NCBI GenBank assembly: GCA_026982475.1
Contig: JALSHB010000010.1
Coordinates: 1-33,906, forward strand
Direction of reading: 5' to 3'
DNA from: Chromatiales bacterium
Lineage (GTDB): Bacteria > Pseudomonadota > Gammaproteobacteria > SZUA-152
Length of the DNA: 33,906 nt
This document shows positions 8,896 to 17,488 of this stretch, in pieces (position 1 is the stretch's first letter; the number at the start of each line of letters is the position of its first letter). Under the pieces are notes generated by a model. It was not told the origin of the DNA. It saw only the letters and a program-made list of their open reading frames with translations, and did no database searches. A program made the position numbers and the translations under genes.

Positions 8896-9217
8896 CAACG
8901 CAAAGGCGCAAAGGCGCAAAGGGCGCAAAGAAAAAACCCGGAAATTGTCTTTCGGCTGAATGGAAATCTGTGCCGCCCCGTAGCTTGGGGTAACGGCTGC
9001 ATGGAAAAGCTGAGATCGGGAACCGGTCGAGAGACCGGCCTGGGCCATGCAGGAGGCAAGGCGACGCAGAATGCCAAAGCCGGGGAACGAACCTCAACAA
9101 TACCGTCTTTATATCCACTGCCGTTGGGGTTCATTCCTCTCCCCCATCCACCGTCGCGCAAATACCTTTTTCAGTCCTTTCCTTTGCGGCCTTTGCGCCT
9201 TTGCGCCTTTGCGTTGA
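8896..9217. repeat. Inverted pair of GGCGCAAA-type repeats between legB and legC
   Basis: A left arm at about 8896-8936 contains tandem GCAAAGGC units beginning CAACGCAAAGG. A right arm at about 9176-9217 is its inverted copy ending CCTTTGCGTTG. They enclose about 240 nt with no convincing gene; the only other structure seen is a small hairpin near 9018-9036 (ACCGGTC / GACCGG). The same arm pair recurs between legC and legG. The overall form, with inverted ends and no gene inside, is like a miniature mobile or palindromic repeated element. The interval 8866-9259 holds nothing else I can support. Confidence 0.75.
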
Positions 9218-9259
9218 GTCTTTCATGTTCGAAAACATCCATCCCGGCACTGGCCACGC

Positions 9260-10420
9260 ATGAGTTTGAATAACACCATCCTCGACACCCTGCGCGAGCT
9301 GCTGCCGCCGCAGCGCCCCATCGGCCTGCACGAGCCGAGCTTCGGCGACACGGAAAAGGCGCTGGTCGCCGACTGCCTCGACAGCGGCTGGGTATCCACG
9401 GCGGGCCAATACGTCGACCGCTTCGAACAGGATCTGGCCACCTACACCGGCATCCCCCACGCCGTCGCCACCGTCAACGGCACCAGCGCCCTGCACATCT
9501 GCCTGATCCTCGCCGGCGTGCGGCCCGGTGACGAGGTACTGCTGCCCGCCCTGACCTTCGTCGGCAGCGCCAACCCCATCGCCTGGCTGGGGGCCACGCC
9601 CCACTTCGTCGATTGCGAAGCGGAAACGCTGGGCGTCGATCCCGATCGGCTGGAGAGCCATCTCGCGGAGATCGCCGAGGTGCGTGGCGCCACCTGCTGG
9701 AACAAACAAACCGGCCAACCCATCCGCGCCCTGATGGCGGTGCACGTGCTCGGCCATCCGGCGCGCATGCAAGCGCTGGCGGCGCTCGCCCGGCGCTATC
9801 ACCTCACCCTCATCGAGGACGCCGCCGAGGCGCTGGGTTCATGGCGCACGGGCCTGCACAGCGGCAGCTGGGGCCAGTTGACCGCCCTCAGCTTCAACGG
9901 CAACAAGATCATCACCAGCGGTGGCGGCGGCGCGATACTCACCGGCGACCCGGATCTCGCCAATCGCGCCAGACACCTCACCACCACCGCCAAGCGGCCT
10001 CACCCCTGGGCCTTCGAACACGACGCCGTGGGCTACAACTACCGCCTGCCCAACCTCAACGCCGCCCTCGGCTGCGCCCAGCTCGAACGCCTGCCCGAAC
10101 GCCTGGCGAAAAAGCGCCGCCTGGCCGAAAGCTACGCCCAGGCCTTTGCCAGCCTCCCGGGACTCCACTTCCAGTTGGAACCCGAGGACTGCCGCAGCAA
10201 CTACTGGCTCAACCTGCTACTGCTGCCGGACGCCGAACAACGCGACGCCCTGCTCGCCGCCGCCAACGATGAAGGCATCCAGCTGCGCCCCTTCTGGACC
10301 CCTCTGCACCGGCAGAACATGTATGCCGATGCCCCGCGCATGGAATTGCCATGTACTGAAGCACTGTTCGCACGCGGCGTCTGCCTGCCCAGTTCAGCCG
10401 CCTTGGGAGGTAAAGAATGA
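9260..10420 (+). CDS. legC: LegC-type PLP-dependent sugar aminotransferase
   Basis: 386 residues, DegT/DnrJ/EryC1/StrS aminotransferase fold. GTSALHICL near residue 70 is the cofactor-phosphate region, EDAAEALGS carries the PLP-contacting Asp, and Lys216 in FNGNKIITSGGGG is the expected Schiff-base lysine. The YNYRLPNLNAALG segment is typical of the family. LegC transfers an amino group from glutamate to C4 of the 4-keto sugar made by LegB. The N-terminus (LREL.P....GLHEPSFG) and order after legB favour LegC over other members such as PseC. No clear ribosome site is seen before the ATG at 9260. Repeats lie on both sides. Confidence 0.88.
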   Translation: MSLNNTILDTLRELLPPQRPIGLHEPSFGDTEKALVADCLDSGWVSTAGQYVDRFEQDLATYTGIPHAVATVNGTSALHICLILAGVRPGDEVLLPALTFVGSANPIAWLGATPHFVDCEAETLGVDPDRLESHLAEIAEVRGATCWNKQTGQPIRALMAVHVLGHPARMQALAALARRYHLTLIEDAAEALGSWRTGLHSGSWGQLTALSFNGNKIITSGGGGAILTGDPDLANRARHLTTTAKRPHPWAFEHDAVGYNYRLPNLNAALGCAQLERLPERLAKKRRLAESYAQAFASLPGLHFQLEPEDCRSNYWLNLLLLPDAEQRDALLAAANDEGIQLRPFWTPLHRQNMYADAPRMELPCTEALFARGVCLPSSAALGGKE

Positions 10421-10450
10421 GCCTCGGTGTCCCTTTCAAGTTTTCTTTTT

Positions 10451-10607
10451 CAACGCAGAGGCGCAAAGGCGCAAAGGACGCAAAGTTTTTTACAATCGCC
10501 CTGGGAAAGTCTGCAAAAACTGAAACGCTGAGCGGAAGAGATATTGCGCATGAAACGCTTCAAAAAGTTTTTCTTTGCGCCCTTTGCGCCTTTGCGCCTT
10601 TGCGTTG
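10451..10607. repeat. Inverted pair of GGCGCAAA-type repeats between legC and legG
   Basis: A left arm at about 10451-10485 begins CAACGCAGAGGCGCAAAGG. A right arm at about 10571-10607 is the inverted form ending CCTTTGCGTTG. They enclose about 85 nt. The arms match those between legB and legC but the enclosed DNA differs. The rest of the 220-nt gap (10421-10640) holds nothing gene-like. Confidence 0.75.
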
Positions 10608-10640
10608 GATCTTCTCTGTCACAACCCAACCCACCACACC

Positions 10641-11801
10641 ATGAACAGCCCACGCCGCATCTGTGCCGTCACCGGCTCGCGCGCCGACTGGGGCCTTCTG
10701 CGCCCGGTACTGGACGGCATCCGCGCCGTGGATGACCTCGAGCTGCAACTGGCCGTCACCGGCAGCCACCTGTCGCCGGCCCATGGCCACACCGTGGACA
10801 TCATCGAAGATCAGGGTTTCAGCATCGATGCCCGCATCGACCTGGCCCAGCGCGGCGACGACGCCCGCGCCGTGACCCAGGCCCTGGGGCGCGGCGTGGC
10901 GGCCTTCGCCGACGTCCTGCAAGACCTCGATCCCGACCTGCTGCTGGTGCTGGGCGACCGTTTCGAAATCCTCGCCGCGGTGCAGGCCGCCCTCATCGCC
11001 CGCGTACCGGTGGCCCACATCGCCGGCGGCGACATCACCGAGGGCGCCTTCGACGACGCCATCCGCCACGCCATCAGCAAGATGTCCCACCTGCACTTCG
11101 CCACCCATGCCGAAGCGGCGCGGCGGCTGCGGCAAATGGGCGAGGCCAGGGTGCACCTCAGCGGCAGCCCCGGCATCGACCAGCTCCTGGCCACGCCACG
11201 ACTCGACCGCGCCGCACTGTCGCAATCGCTGGAATTCCCGCTGCGCGCGCGCAACCTGGCCATCACCTTTCATCCCGCCACCCTGGACGATGCCGACCCG
11301 TTGGAGCAACTCGGCGCCCTGCTCGCCGCCCTGGACCGCCTCGGCCCCGACACCGGCCTGGTCTTCACCGGCGCCAACAGCGACACCGGCGGCGACCGCC
11401 TCAATGCCCGCGTCAAAGAATTCGTCGACAGCCGCGACAACGCCTGCCTGCACCGTTCCCTGGGCCAGCAGCGCTATTACAGCCTGGTGGCCCTGGCCGA
11501 CGCGGTGGTGGGCAACTCCTCCAGCGGCCTCTACGAGGCCCCCTCGCTGGGCACGCCGACGGTGAACATCGGCAGCCGCCAGGACGGCCGGCCGCGCGCC
11601 GCCTCGGTCATCGACTGCGCGGCGGAGGCGGACGCCATCGTCGAGGCCATCCACGCCGCTTACCGCCGGGACATGGCGGGGGTGGAAAACCCCTACGGCG
11701 ACGGCCGCGCCAGCGAGCGCATCCTCGACGTGCTGCGCGGCCCCTGGTCGCGCCAGGCGCTGATCCACAAGCGTTTCATCGACCGGGAAGACACCCCATG
11801 A
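10641..11801 (+). CDS. legG: NeuC/LegG-type UDP-sugar 2-epimerase (hydrolysing)
   Basis: 386 residues from the ATG at 10641. An earlier in-frame ATG at 10575 lies inside the repeat arm and is rejected. TGSRADWGLL at the N-terminus, LGDRFEIL near 110, HIAGGD near 131, and GNSSSGLYEAPSLGTPTVNIGSRQ toward the C-terminus are the signature blocks of the NeuC/WecB epimerase family. LegG hydrolyses the UDP- or GDP-linked diacetyl-bacillosamine-type sugar while inverting C2, giving 2,4-diacetamido-2,4,6-trideoxymannose. Its stop overlaps the start of the synthase gene (ATGA), a sign of one operon. A plain sialic acid NeuC is the main alternative; legB and legC argue against that. Confidence 0.88.
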   Translation: MNSPRRICAVTGSRADWGLLRPVLDGIRAVDDLELQLAVTGSHLSPAHGHTVDIIEDQGFSIDARIDLAQRGDDARAVTQALGRGVAAFADVLQDLDPDLLLVLGDRFEILAAVQAALIARVPVAHIAGGDITEGAFDDAIRHAISKMSHLHFATHAEAARRLRQMGEARVHLSGSPGIDQLLATPRLDRAALSQSLEFPLRARNLAITFHPATLDDADPLEQLGALLAALDRLGPDTGLVFTGANSDTGGDRLNARVKEFVDSRDNACLHRSLGQQRYYSLVALADAVVGNSSSGLYEAPSLGTPTVNIGSRQDGRPRAASVIDCAAEADAIVEAIHAAYRRDMAGVENPYGDGRASERILDVLRGPWSRQALIHKRFIDREDTP

Positions 11802-12895
11802 GCGCACACATCACCGTCATCGCCGAGGCCGGCGTCAATCACGACGGCGACATCGAACGCGCCCTGGCCCTGGTGGACGCCGCCGCCGAGGCCGGCGCCG
11901 ACGTGGTCAAGTTCCAGACCTTCCGACCCGCCGCCCTGGTCAGCCGCCACGCGCCGCGCGCCGACTACCAGGTCCGCAACGACACCGCCCGCCAGGACGA
12001 CTCCCAGCTCGCCATGCTGCAACGCCTGGCGCTCGACGACGCCGACCACTTCCGCCTGCGCGAGCACTGCCAGGCGCGGGGCATCGAATTCCTCTCCTCG
12101 CCCTTCGACGCCGACAGCGCCCGCTTCCTCATCGAGGACATGGCCCTGCCCCGGCTCAAGCTGGGCTCCGGCGAGCTGACCAACGCCCCGCTGCTGCTGC
12201 AGATCGCCCGCAGCGACCGGCCCCTGATCCTATCCACCGGCATGGCCAGCGTGGCGGAAATCCGCGAAGCCCTGGGCGTACTGGCCTTCGGCTATCTCCA
12301 CGAAACCGCGCCGCCTTCGGTCCCGGCCTTCACCGCCGCCTTCGAGCGCACCGCAGGTTATGTGGTACTGAAGGAAAGGCTCACCCTGCTGCACTGCACC
12401 ACCGAATACCCGGCGCCCTTCGTCGACGTGAACCTGCGCGCCATGGATCACCTGCGCGACGCCTTCGGCCTGCCCGTGGGCTTTTCCGACCACACCCCCG
12501 GCATCGCCATGCCCATCGCCGCCGCCGCGCGCGGCGCCCGCGTGATCGAGAAACACTTCACCCTCGACCGCCACCTGCCCGGCCCCGACCATCGCGCCTC
12601 GCTGGAGCCCCATGAACTGCACGCCATGGTGGAAGGCATCCGCCAGGTGGAACAGGCCCTCGGCGACGGCAAGAAGCACGTGGCGGACAGCGAGCGGAAG
12701 AACCGCGCCATCGCACGCAAATCCCTGGTGGCCGCCCGCCCCATCCACGCCGGCGAGGTCTTCAGCGAAGACAACCTCACCGCCAAACGGCCCGGCGACG
12801 GCCTCGCCCCCGCGCACTACTGGACCCTGCTGGGCCACCCGGCGAGGCGCGACTACAACACCGACGAGGCCATCGACGAGGAAGAGCTGCCATGA
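11798..12895 (+). CDS. legI: Legionaminic acid synthase (NeuB family)
   Basis: 365 residues. The NeuB barrel spans about 1-280 (IAEAGVNHDGDIERAL, VKFQTF, KLGSGELTNAPLL, LSTGMAS, HCTTEYP, GFSDHTPG, EKHFTLDR). A C-terminal antifreeze-like SAF domain follows (RKSLVAARPIHAGEVFSEDNL to LLGHPARRDY). The enzyme condenses phosphoenolpyruvate with the 6-deoxy-diacetamido mannose from LegG to make the nine-carbon acid. The ATG overlaps the preceding stop by four bases. NeuB, LegI and PseI look alike; the neighbouring LegB/C/G enzymes decide for LegI. Confidence 0.9.
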   Translation: MSAHITVIAEAGVNHDGDIERALALVDAAAEAGADVVKFQTFRPAALVSRHAPRADYQVRNDTARQDDSQLAMLQRLALDDADHFRLREHCQARGIEFLSSPFDADSARFLIEDMALPRLKLGSGELTNAPLLLQIARSDRPLILSTGMASVAEIREALGVLAFGYLHETAPPSVPAFTAAFERTAGYVVLKERLTLLHCTTEYPAPFVDVNLRAMDHLRDAFGLPVGFSDHTPGIAMPIAAAARGARVIEKHFTLDRHLPGPDHRASLEPHELHAMVEGIRQVEQALGDGKKHVADSERKNRAIARKSLVAARPIHAGEVFSEDNLTAKRPGDGLAPAHYWTLLGHPARRDYNTDEAIDEEELP

Positions 12896-12912
12896 CATCA
12901 AACACCCACCCT

Positions 12913-12970
12913 GTAGGAGCGCCTTCAGGCGCGACAGCCGCACCACAACGATCGCGCCTGAAGGCGCTCC
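12913..12970. repeat. REP-like palindrome between legI and legH
   Basis: A perfect 19-bp inverted repeat (GGAGCGCCTTCAGGCGCGA at 12916-12934 and its complement at 12952-12970) with a 17-nt spacer. It is preceded by GTAG at 12913, the tetranucleotide that marks REP elements mobilised by RAYT transposases. It fills most of the 98-nt gap. Confidence 0.75.
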
Positions 12971-12993
12971 AAAAAGGGGAGATAAAGTAAGCC

Positions 12994-13653
12994 GTGGCAA
13001 ACCCGACAACAACCTCCCCCCCCCTGATCCTGCTCGGCGCCGGCGGCCACGCCACCGTGCTGACGGAGATCCTGCAACAGGCCGGCGAGCCCCTGCTCGG
13101 CCTGTGCGCGCCGCGACCACCGGCGCCCGGCCTGCTCGCCGCCCTGGCCTATCTGGGCGACGACGCGGCCGCCGAACGGCACGCCCCGGATGCCGTGCAA
13201 ATGATCAACGGCCTCGGCTCCAGCGCCGCGGCCACGGCGCGGGCCGAGATCTTCCGCCGCTTCCGCAAGGCCGGCTACCGCTTCGCCGACGTGCGCCACC
13301 CCTCGGCCATCGTCAGCCCCAGCGCGCGCACCGGCGCGGGCCTGCAGGCGCTGGCCGGCTGCCTGATCAACAGCGAGGCCCGCCTCGGCGACAACGTGCT
13401 GATCAACAGCCACGCCGTGGTCGAACACCACTGCGACATCGGCGACCACTGCCACGTCGCCAGCGGCGCCGTGCTCTGCGGTGGCTGCCAACTGGAGGCG
13501 GGGGTGCACGTGGGCGCCGGGGCGGTGGTGAAACAGGGCGTGCACATCGGCGCCGGCGCGGTGATCGCCGCCGGCGCGGTGGTCATCGCCGACGCACCGC
13601 CGCACAGCCTGGTGGCCGGGGTGCCGGCACGTATCAAGCGGGAGAACATCTGA
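12994..13653 (+). CDS. legH: PglD/NeuD/LegH-type sugar N-acetyltransferase
   Basis: 219 residues from GTG at 12994 with GGGGAG upstream. An N-terminal PglD-like nucleotide-sugar domain ([17 protein letters not shown], about 10-85) precedes a left-handed beta-helix of hexapeptide repeats (about 100-210). [14 protein letters not shown] contains the His expected to act as base, and GVPAR near the end is a common closing motif. LegH transfers acetyl from acetyl-CoA to the 4-amino group made by LegC. A NeuD-like O-acetyltransferase role is possible, but with no other acetyltransferase in the cluster LegH is the better fit. The stop overlaps legF by one base (TGATG). Confidence 0.78.
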   Translation: MANPTTTSPPLILLGAGGHATVLTEILQQAGEPLLGLCAPRPPAPGLLAALAYLGDDAAAERHAPDAVQMINGLGSSAAATARAEIFRRFRKAGYRFADVRHPSAIVSPSARTGAGLQALAGCLINSEARLGDNVLINSHAVVEHHCDIGDHCHVASGAVLCGGCQLEAGVHVGAGAVVKQGVHIGAGAVIAAGAVVIADAPPHSLVAGVPARIKRENI

Positions 13654-14366
13654 TGGATCCGCGCGAGGTGCTGGTGGTGATCCCCGCCCGCGGCGGCTCG
13701 AAGGGGCTGCCGGGCAAGAACATCAAGCCGCTGGGCGGCCTGTCCCTGCTGGGTTGGAGCGCCGAGGCCCTGCGCCGGAGCGGCCTGCGCGAGGCCCGCT
13801 GCCTGCTCAGCACCGACGACGCGGCCATCGCCGAGGCCGGCCGCGCCTGCGGCCTGGCGGCGCCCTTCCTGCGCCCGGCGGCCATCGCCGGCGACACCGC
13901 CTCCTCCGTGGACGTGGTCCTGCACGCCCTGGACTGGCTGGCCGAGACGCACGGCGAACACCCGCCCTGGGTACTGCTGCTGCAACCCACCTCGCCCTTC
14001 CGCCCGCCTGAGGCCATCGACCGGGCCTGGGACATGTTGAGCGACGATCCCACGCTGGACGCCGTGATCGGCGTCAAAGCCATCCACCGCAGTCCCGGCA
14101 GCCTGTTCCTGCCCGACGCCCGGGGCCGCCTGCGCCCGCTGGGCGACGACGGCATCACCCGCCGCCAGGACAGCCCCGGCCTGCTTACCCCCAACGGCGC
14201 CCTCTACCTGGTACGCAGCGCCGTGCTGCGCGCCGGCGGCAACTTCTTTCCGCCCGCCACCGCCCCCCTGCCCATGGACACCATCGCCAGCCTCGACATC
14301 GACGACACCACCGACTGGGCCATGGCCGAGGCCCTGCAGGGCCTGAGCTGGCGGGCTGAGACCTAA
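13653..14366 (+). CDS. legF: CMP-legionaminic acid synthetase (acylneuraminate cytidylyltransferase)
   Basis: 237 residues from the ATG at 13653, sharing its first base with the upstream stop. The N-terminal signature IPARGGSKGLPGKNIKPLGG is that of CMP-sialate synthetases; LLQPTSPFR near 110 and SLDIDDTTDW at the end are also typical. It activates the nine-carbon acid with CTP to give the CMP donor that Maf needs. The last codons of the gene (from 14343) belong to a 102-bp duplicated segment whose second copy lies 191 bp downstream. Confidence 0.88.
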   Translation: MDPREVLVVIPARGGSKGLPGKNIKPLGGLSLLGWSAEALRRSGLREARCLLSTDDAAIAEAGRACGLAAPFLRPAAIAGDTASSVDVVLHALDWLAETHGEHPPWVLLLQPTSPFRPPEAIDRAWDMLSDDPTLDAVIGVKAIHRSPGSLFLPDARGRLRPLGDDGITRRQDSPGLLTPNGALYLVRSAVLRAGGNFFPPATAPLPMDTIASLDIDDTTDWAMAEALQGLSWRAET

Positions 14367-14444
14367 GCAGCATATTTTTTCACCACAGAGACACAGAGAA
14401 CACAGAGAAAACCTAAAAAGAACATCTTGTGACACCGCTCCGCG
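14343..14444 (+). repeat. Direct repeat copy 1, spanning the legF 3' end
   Basis: 102 bp that match 14534-14635 with four differences. The copy starts inside the last codons of legF (CTGAGCTGG...), then contains TCACCACAGAGA-type short repeats and an AACATCTTGTGACACCGCTC tail. The stop codon TAA of this copy is TGA in the second. Confidence 0.85.
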
Positions 14445-14463
14445 CCGTCTCAAACCAGCCAAG

Positions 14464-14529
14464 GTAGGGTGGGCGCCGCCCACCATAGCGTTTGGCTACA
14501 CCGAAAACGGTGGGCAATGCCCACCCTAC
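14464..14529. repeat. Paired REP-like inverted repeat between the two direct repeats
   Basis: GTAGGGTGGGCGCCGCCCACC at 14464-14484 faces GGTGGGCAATGCCCACCCTAC at 14509-14529. Each half is itself a small palindrome and each carries GTAG at its outer end, the arrangement of a REP doublet. Confidence 0.7.
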
Positions 14530-14533
14530 GCAA

Positions 14534-14635
14534 CTGAGCTGACGGACTGAGACCTGAGCAGCATATTTTTTCACCACAGAGACCCAGAGAACACAGAGAA
14601 AACCTAAAAAGAACATCTTGTGACACCGCTCCGCG
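14534..14635 (+). repeat. Direct repeat copy 2 downstream of legF
   Basis: Second copy of the 102-bp segment, offset 191 bp from the first. It keeps a degenerate copy of the legF terminal codons without the gene. After it, up to the ptmE start at 14788, I see only a short GTGGCGCTCCGCGCCAC palindrome near 14650; the gap 14367-14787 has no gene. Confidence 0.85.
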
Positions 14636-14787
14636 GTGTCACACAGCCCGTGGCGCTCCGCGCCACCTCAATCAAGGCAAGCAGACCGGCACCACCGCTC
14701 TCCGACACCACCCGATGGCACCCAACTTGCATATTTCCGCCACAACGACACCAACAACGATTCCTTGACGCCGGTAAACGCAAGCCC

Positions 14788-15837
14788 GTGAACGACTGGA
14801 AACCCATTGCCGTACCCTCCACCACCCCCATGAAGACGGTGCTCGAGGTCATCGACCGCGGCCGCATGCAGATCGCCCTGGTGGTGGACGATGGCTGCCA
14901 CCTCTGCGGCACCGTCACCGATGGCGACATCCGCCGCGCCCTGCTGCGCGGCGAGGGCCTGGACACGCCGGTGGAAAAATTCATGAACGACACCCCCGTC
15001 ACCGGCCTGGTCAGCGAGGACGAACTGCTCTGGCAGCGCACCATGCAACGCCACAGCCTCGGCCACCTGCCGCTGCTCGACGCCAGGGGCTGCATCGTCG
15101 GCCTCACCCGCTTTCAGCCGCCGCAGGAACCACGCCACGACAACGCCGTGGTGCTGATGGTCGGCGGCCTGGGCTCGCGCCTGCGGCCGCTGACCCAGGC
15201 CCGTCCCAAGCCCCTGTTGCAGGTGGGCTCCAAACCCATCCTCGAGACCATCGTCGAGAACTTCGCCAGTCACGGCTTTCACCGCCTCTATCTGTGCATC
15301 AACTACAAGGGCGAGATGATCCGCGAACACTTCGGCGACGGCAGCCGGTGGGGGGTGGAAATCACCTATGTGGAGGAGAAGGAACGCATGGGCACCGCCG
15401 GCGCCCTCAGCCTGCTGCCGGAGCGCCCGGACGCGCCCTTCTTCGTCATGAACGGCGACCTGCTCACCCAGGTGGACTTCGTGCGCCTGCTGCGCTTCCA
15501 CCAGAAACAGGCGGCCGCGGCCACCCTCTGCGTGCGCGAATACGCCCACCAGATCCCCTACGGGGTGGTGGACCTGGACGGCCACACGGTCACCGGCATG
15601 CTGGAAAAACCCAGCCACCGCGTACACGTCAATGCCGGCATCTACATGCTCAACCCGGAGGCCCTGGCACTGATCCCGCACGGCCGCTACCTGGATATGC
15701 CGGACCTGATCAACCGCATGCTCGAACAGGACATGCCCGTGGGCAGCTTTCCCATACACGAATACTGGATCGACATCGGCCAGATGCAGGAATTCCAGCA
15801 GGCCCACGAAGACTACGAAGAGAAGTTCCCGGCCTGA
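14788..15837 (+). CDS. ptmE: PtmE-like nucleotidyltransferase with CBS pair
   Basis: 349 residues from GTG at 14788, chosen because the protein then begins MNDWKPIAV, close to the usual start of this family; upstream codons run back into repeats. Residues 1-115 are two CBS modules (LVVDDGCHLCGTVTDGDIRRALL, then HLPLLDARG). From about 120 there is a nucleotidyltransferase domain with GGLGSRLRPLTQARPKPLL and FFVMNGDLL. Campylobacter PtmE is a glucosamine-1-phosphate guanylyltransferase feeding GDP-sugars into legionaminic acid synthesis; this architecture fits. That would make the route GDP-linked. The sugar and nucleotide cannot be proven from sequence. No good ribosome site is visible. Confidence 0.8.
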   Translation: MNDWKPIAVPSTTPMKTVLEVIDRGRMQIALVVDDGCHLCGTVTDGDIRRALLRGEGLDTPVEKFMNDTPVTGLVSEDELLWQRTMQRHSLGHLPLLDARGCIVGLTRFQPPQEPRHDNAVVLMVGGLGSRLRPLTQARPKPLLQVGSKPILETIVENFASHGFHRLYLCINYKGEMIREHFGDGSRWGVEITYVEEKERMGTAGALSLLPERPDAPFFVMNGDLLTQVDFVRLLRFHQKQAAAATLCVREYAHQIPYGVVDLDGHTVTGMLEKPSHRVHVNAGIYMLNPEALALIPHGRYLDMPDLINRMLEQDMPVGSFPIHEYWIDIGQMQEFQQAHEDYEEKFPA

Positions 15838-15885
15838 CCGCACCTTGAAAACAAACCCGACGAGACGAGAAAAACAGGGATGAAC

Positions 15886-17376
15886 ATGCCGTGCCCCCAC
15901 CCCGCAGAGGCCGCCCAGGCGGCACACGCCGCCAGTGCGCCTGACGGCAACCTCTATTTCTTCGACTATCGACAGGCCCGCCAGGCCGCCGCCCAGCGCA
16001 GGCAGGTGCCCACCACCCACCCCAGCATCACCGCGCTGCAGGTCTGCTTCTACGACGGCCCGCCGCAGTCGGACGCCCTGGAAAACATGGTCAGCCTGCC
16101 CTTCGAACAGATCGAGCAGCGCCTCCTCGACCTGCCCTATCAGCTGCCAAACCAGATCATCTTCCCGGACGGCACCCCCGGCCAGTTCATCGCCGAGATC
16201 GGCCGGGTATTCGAGCAAGCGCTGTTGAATATCGTCCAGCGGCGCAAGCTGCTCGCGGCCCGGATCCGCCAGCAGCTGAAAAACCAGCGTCCCGGATTCG
16301 ACAGAAGCGCACCGCTGCGCATCCTGCTCAAATCGAGCCGGCTGACCACCGTGATGCAACACTGCTCCAGCCAGCTGGCCCAGGCCCTGGAAAAGCAGGG
16401 CCATGAAGTGCTCCTGTGCATGGAGGAGAACGACATGCAGCTGCTCGACAGCTACCTGCACCTCAAGGCCCAGGCGGCCTTCAACCCGCATGTGGTGTTC
16501 AACATCAACAGCCTGGACACCCAGCACCTGCACCCGGACGTGTTCTACTTTTCCTGGTGGCAGGACCCCATGCCCGCCATCAGTTGTGGCATTGCCCTGC
16601 CCTGGCGGGAGCGCGACATCACGCTCTCCCTGACGCGGAATTTCGATGACTACCTGCGGCGCTGCAGCTGCCCCGAGATCCGGCGCCAGCACTTCTGCAT
16701 CGACACCGAGGTCTTCAATACCCGCCACGACGTGAAACGGGAAAACAAGATCGTCTTCGTCGGTTCCTCCTACCGCGCCCGACTGCGGGAAAACCCCGGC
16801 GAGCGGGGCGCCCTGCGGGATATCGTCGCGCGCATGGAGGCCGGCGAGCCCGTCGACGAGGCCTTCCTGCGGCCGCTGAGCCGACGCTGGGGGCTCGAAT
16901 ACCACCGGGTCTACTGGGATCTGTTCCACTACGCGGTACGCGATGTCACCTTGCAGTGGCTGTGCCGCGAGGCGCCCATCCCCGTCGAAGTCTACGGCCG
17001 CGGCTGGCAGGACGACCCGCAGATACGTCCCCACTTCCGCGGTGAACTGCCGCACGGCGAGGCCGTGGCGCGCGCCTACAACTCGGCCCGCTACGCCTTC
17101 ATCTGCCACCCCTTCGAGATCAATTCCCAGCGCCTGGTGGAGGCCGCCGCCTGTGGCAGCGTGCCGGTGGTGTTCGACTGCCGCCACATCGCCGAACCGC
17201 CGCACTGGGATGAATACTGCCGTTTCTTCCGCACCGCCGCGCAGCTGCGCGACTGTCTGCGCGAGGGCAATGCGCCGGATCCGACCGCCATCGCCCGCTC
17301 ATCAAGCTACGACCAACTGGCGGATTTTGTCACCCGCAGCGTCCACGAACGGTTGGGCTGGGCCCTGCCGGCGTAA
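15886..17376 (+). CDS. CgeB-like glycosyltransferase family protein
   Basis: 496 residues from the ATG at 15886; an ATG at 15880 is only one base from the AGGG ribosome site, whereas 15886 has seven-base spacing. The C-terminal part shows a GT-B-type layout resembling CgeB/spore-maturation glycosyltransferases: KIVFVGSSYRARLREN near 290, VEVYGRGW near 370, and HPFEINSQRLVEAAACGSVPVVFD near 410, where the Glu-rich donor loop lies. The N-terminal 130 residues are unassigned. It follows ptmE by about 50 nt and likely adds a further sugar to a flagellar or surface glycan. Acceptor and donor are unknown. Family assignment is from motifs only. Confidence 0.7.
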   Translation: MPCPHPAEAAQAAHAASAPDGNLYFFDYRQARQAAAQRRQVPTTHPSITALQVCFYDGPPQSDALENMVSLPFEQIEQRLLDLPYQLPNQIIFPDGTPGQFIAEIGRVFEQALLNIVQRRKLLAARIRQQLKNQRPGFDRSAPLRILLKSSRLTTVMQHCSSQLAQALEKQGHEVLLCMEENDMQLLDSYLHLKAQAAFNPHVVFNINSLDTQHLHPDVFYFSWWQDPMPAISCGIALPWRERDITLSLTRNFDDYLRRCSCPEIRRQHFCIDTEVFNTRHDVKRENKIVFVGSSYRARLRENPGERGALRDIVARMEAGEPVDEAFLRPLSRRWGLEYHRVYWDLFHYAVRDVTLQWLCREAPIPVEVYGRGWQDDPQIRPHFRGELPHGEAVARAYNSARYAFICHPFEINSQRLVEAAACGSVPVVFDCRHIAEPPHWDEYCRFFRTAAQLRDCLREGNAPDPTAIARSSSYDQLADFVTRSVHERLGWALPA

Positions 17377-17488
17377 ACAAAACGGAAAAAAGATGTCTGG
17401 CGCACAGACGCGCGCAATCGGTGATTTTTACAACTCAGGAAGGGAGAAAACGGGCCGGATGCGCCGTGTTCGATACAAGAAATGAGAA

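Noticed and set aside
8896-10607. GCAAAGGC tandem units as a possible CRISPR array
   Set aside because: Units are 8-9 nt, adjacent and without spacers of even length; arms are inverted, which CRISPR repeats are not.
10575-10640. Upstream start for legG
   Set aside because: The 22 extra codons are the repeat arm; the family start MNSPRRICAVTGSRADWG is at 10641.
10417-10644. Small frame overlapping the legC stop (ATGA)
   Set aside because: It runs through the inverted-repeat arms and encodes repeat-derived sequence.
14604-15107. Minus-strand frame ending GVTRCSF, with a twin at 14413-14616
   Set aside because: Both take their ends from the two copies of the direct repeat and overlap ptmE or repeats.
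14668-17205. 845-codon open frame on the minus strand
   Set aside because: It is antisense to ptmE and the CgeB-like gene, both with clear family motifs; the translation is low-complexity from GC-rich codon use.
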